A stretch of 7,957 nt of DNA from Methanomethylovorans sp. (GTDB taxonomy: Archaea; Halobacteriota; Methanosarcinia; Methanosarcinales; Methanosarcinaceae), in contig JAHFZE010000009.1 in assembly GCA_020854785.1 (NCBI GenBank), positions 1-7,957 on the forward strand, given 5' to 3'. Shown here one piece after another: positions 6,550 to 7,957 of the stretch. Both the position numbers and the translations under genes were made by a program. How positions within the stretch are numbered: the stretch's first letter is position 1; every line of letters begins with the position of its first letter. The notes beneath the pieces are model-generated. The model was given only the letters and a program-made list of their open reading frames with translations. It searched no databases and was not told where the DNA came from.

Positions 6550-7176
6550 ATGCTGGAAGTACTTACCGATCCTGGCGGATTCTTTGAAAAAATGATCAAA
6601 GAGGAAATTGATCTAAAACGGCCGTATGCTATAATTGGCACATTGTCGCTTCTTATCCTGATCAATGCTTTCATATTGATGAGAGAATTGATGGGAAATC
6701 TGCTGGAAGACATACCTACCATTGCACAGCTGATTGTGATAACTTTTGGATTGATTGCCATCATGGTCTCGGGAATGGCCGGGTGGCTGATCATCGGTGG
6801 CATATTCTATGCCCTATCATATCCTTTAGCTGGAAAAGGATATTTCACAAGGGTCCTTGAATTTGTTGCCTATGGATTCCTCCCTATGGTAGTAAGTTCT
6901 GCCATTAGCCTGGTGCTGATAACATGTATGTGCCTGTTTACAGATTTTTCAATTAATGACCCGCAAGCCATAGAACAGGCCATGCTCAAAACTCCTTACG
7001 TGATAGCCGCTAATGCCATTAGCATTATCATGGTCTTATGGAGCGCAAATATATGGGTTTTTGCTATGGTCCACTCCAGAGACCTTAATGTCCAGAATGC
7101 CCTGATCACCGTAGGAATACCGATCGGACTTTACCTGATCTATATGCTTCATATACTTTACCAGGCTCTTGGCTGA
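6550..7176 (+). CDS. Yip1-family membrane protein (intact copy)
   Basis: A 208-residue integral membrane protein starting at ATG 6550, with GGAG (6540-6543) 6 bases upstream. The N-terminus MLEVLTDPGGFFEKMIKEE is the hallmark of archaeal and bacterial Yip1-domain (PF04893) proteins: a short cytoplasmic amphipathic segment with 'P..FF' before the membrane part. Hydrophobic segments lie at about residues 27-46, 58-90 (long, possibly two passes), 104-130, 148-174 and 184-204. The conserved core RVLEFVAYGFLP, which begins a helix, is at 101-112. A loop rich in Asp/Asn and Gln at 131-147 separates two helices. Yip1 proteins have no known enzymatic role; in Bacillus the Yip1 protein YknW assists assembly of the YknXYZ transporter. 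The gene is divergent from a related ABC operon and is followed by a second Yip1 copy, so a role with that transporter is plausible but inferred. Confidence 0.87.
   Translation: MLEVLTDPGGFFEKMIKEEIDLKRPYAIIGTLSLLILINAFILMRELMGNLLEDIPTIAQLIVITFGLIAIMVSGMAGWLIIGGIFYALSYPLAGKGYFTRVLEFVAYGFLPMVVSSAISLVLITCMCLFTDFSINDPQAIEQAMLKTPYVIAANAISIIMVLWSANIWVFAMVHSRDLNVQNALITVGIPIGLYLIYMLHILYQALG
6849..6875 (+). repeat. 27-base exact repeat shared by the two Yip1 genes, copy 1
   Basis: This stretch encodes most of the conserved RVLEFVAYG core and is identical base for base to 7785-7811. Neighbouring codons differ, so it reflects strong coding conservation or local gene conversion between tandem copies rather than a separate repeat element. 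Confidence 0.75.
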
Positions 7177-7489
7177 AAACAAAAAGGAAGAAAGGACAAA
7201 AAACAGGTCTTAGAACTTTCGATCAACTTACAGGAATGGTCATTAATTCTGACTTCAAAACGTTTACAAAGATCATTGCAGACATTATCCACTATAAATG
7301 AGCGTGCAGGTAAGAAACAAAGGAATAAAAACCCTGCTCATAGATCCCGATATTATTGAACATATGATCTGATTTAGTTGGAAATACATTTTTTACATAA
7401 ACTAATCAAATAGACTGCATCCATAAAAAGTATTAATAGAAAGAGATTTATTATATAAAATTAGTTAAGCAAGATAAAAGGTGTGCATA
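7177..7489. other. 313-base intergenic region between the two Yip1 genes
   Basis: No convincing gene was seen on either strand. The first part after the stop is purine-rich (AAAAAGGAAGAAAGG) and does not look like a U-tract terminator. A T6 run near 7389-7394 could end transcripts. An imperfect inverted repeat pairs ATGAGC (7298-7303) with GCTCAT (7336-7341), with GCAGG (7306-7310) and CCTGC (7333-7337) as competing partners; it is weak. The last 45 bases hold the TATA box and ribosome binding site of the second Yip1 gene. Confidence 0.6.
7447..7460 (+). promoter_or_regulatory. TATA box for the second Yip1 gene
   Basis: The sequence TTTATTATATAAAA is strongly TATA-like. A start about 25 bases downstream falls near 7474-7480, giving a very short leader that just includes the AAGGTG ribosome site (7478-7483) before ATG 7490. 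The second copy therefore seems to have its own promoter, independent of the first. Confidence 0.6.
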
Positions 7490-7957
7490 ATGTTGGAAGT
7501 TCTTACCAATCCCGGTGGATTCTTTGAAAAGAAGATAAAAGAAGAGGTTGATCTTAAACCACCCCTCATGATACTGGGGTCAATGGCCCTTATATCAGCC
7601 ATCAGTGCCTACATGATCGCAAGCAAGGTAATAGGGAACCTGCCTAGTGATGTGGCGTCCGTTGCCCAGATCGGTGTGGCCATTGGCGCTATATTTGCTA
7701 TTATATTACGTCCATTATGTGGGTGATATACAGCGGTATATTTTACCTGATCTCGTCTTTTGTGGGTGGACAGGGAAATTTCAAAAGGGTCCTTGAATTT
7801 GTTGCCTATGGGTTCCTGCCTTCGATACTGGGATCTCTGATTAGCCTTTTTTTGACGAACAAAGCCTATTCTTCCCTCGATCTATCCATACAGGACCCAG
7901 CAATTCTGGAAAAAGCTATGCTCTCAGACCCTTACATAATGGCTTCCACTGTGATAG
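7490..7957 (+). pseudogene. Yip1-family membrane protein, second copy, frameshifted and cut by the right edge
   Basis: The gene starts at ATG 7490, with AAGGTG 6 bases upstream; the in-frame GTG at 7481 is part of that site. It begins MLEVLTNPGGFFEKKIKEE and aligns without gaps with the first Yip1 protein for 72 residues, up to FAII (ending 7705). The frame then reads LRPLCG and stops at 7724-7726. The homologous continuation is in another frame: MWVIYSGIFY from 7717, then RVLEFVAYGFLP and SIQDPAILEKAML. It stays open to the right edge. The bases from 7706 to 7719 number 14 where the paralogue has 18, so one or four bases are missing relative to it. Promoter, ribosome site and the rest of the reading frame look healthy, so this is either a very young pseudogene or a sequencing/assembly error. 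No classical slippery heptamer was seen. Confidence 0.8.
7785..7811 (+). repeat. 27-base exact repeat shared by the two Yip1 genes, copy 2
   Basis: Identical to 6849-6875. It lies after the frameshift, in the restored frame, and encodes the same RVLEFVAYG core. Conservation here argues that the downstream part was under selection until very recently. Confidence 0.75.

Noticed and set aside
6444..6803. 119-codon minus-strand open frame over the start of the Yip1 gene
   Set aside because: It overlaps a well-supported Yip1 gene and the divergent promoter; its composition mirrors the opposite strand.
7298..7341. Structured RNA or riboswitch in the 313-base gap
   Set aside because: The inverted repeat is short, imperfect and offers competing pairings, with an A-rich loop; nothing resembles a known riboswitch class.
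7700..7726. Programmed ribosomal frameshifting in the second Yip1 gene
   Set aside because: No X XXY YYZ heptamer or strong downstream stem was seen, and the intact paralogue needs no shift. A mutation or sequence error is simpler.

Overview
The window looks like chromosomal DNA of a methanogenic archaeon, most likely of the order Methanosarcinales (Methanolobus or Methanomethylovorans-like; this is inference). The reasons are archaeal TATA boxes of the TTTATATA type close to gene starts, GAGGTG-type ribosome binding sites, S-layer-type (COG1361) domains with a C-terminal membrane anchor, and Yip1-type membrane proteins. No RNA gene, CRISPR array or insertion sequence was seen.

Positions 1-1603 (plus strand) hold the end of a two-gene unit: the C-terminal part of an EamA/DMT transporter cut by the left edge, then a PLP-dependent fold III ornithine/diaminopimelate-type decarboxylase. 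The sequence motifs of the latter point to ornithine decarboxylase, so the pair may make and move a polyamine or its precursor. A hairpin at about 1618-1650 lies between the convergent 3' ends of this unit and the next.

Positions 1639-6385 (minus strand) hold a tightly packed ABC-transporter operon. In transcription order it contains a MacB/LolD-type ATPase, a secreted membrane-anchored COG1361/CARDB-like protein, two tandem paralogous MacB/FtsX-type permeases, and a small YbjQ/UPF0145 protein that may also have its own promoter. The first four genes are separated by 0, 8 and 11 bases.

Positions 6550-7957 (plus strand) hold two tandem Yip1-family membrane proteins transcribed divergently from the ABC operon. 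The first is intact. The second carries a frameshift near 7706-7717 and runs off the right edge.

Taken together, Yip1 + ATPase + extracytoplasmic accessory protein + MacB-like permease resembles the four-component YknWXYZ transporter of Bacillus. Here a COG1361 protein takes the place of the MacA-like adaptor and the permease is duplicated. That is the most interesting hypothesis in the window. A second theme is the repeated use of TTG starts placed 7 bases after a strong ribosome binding site, which would make automatic gene starts too long for at least three genes.
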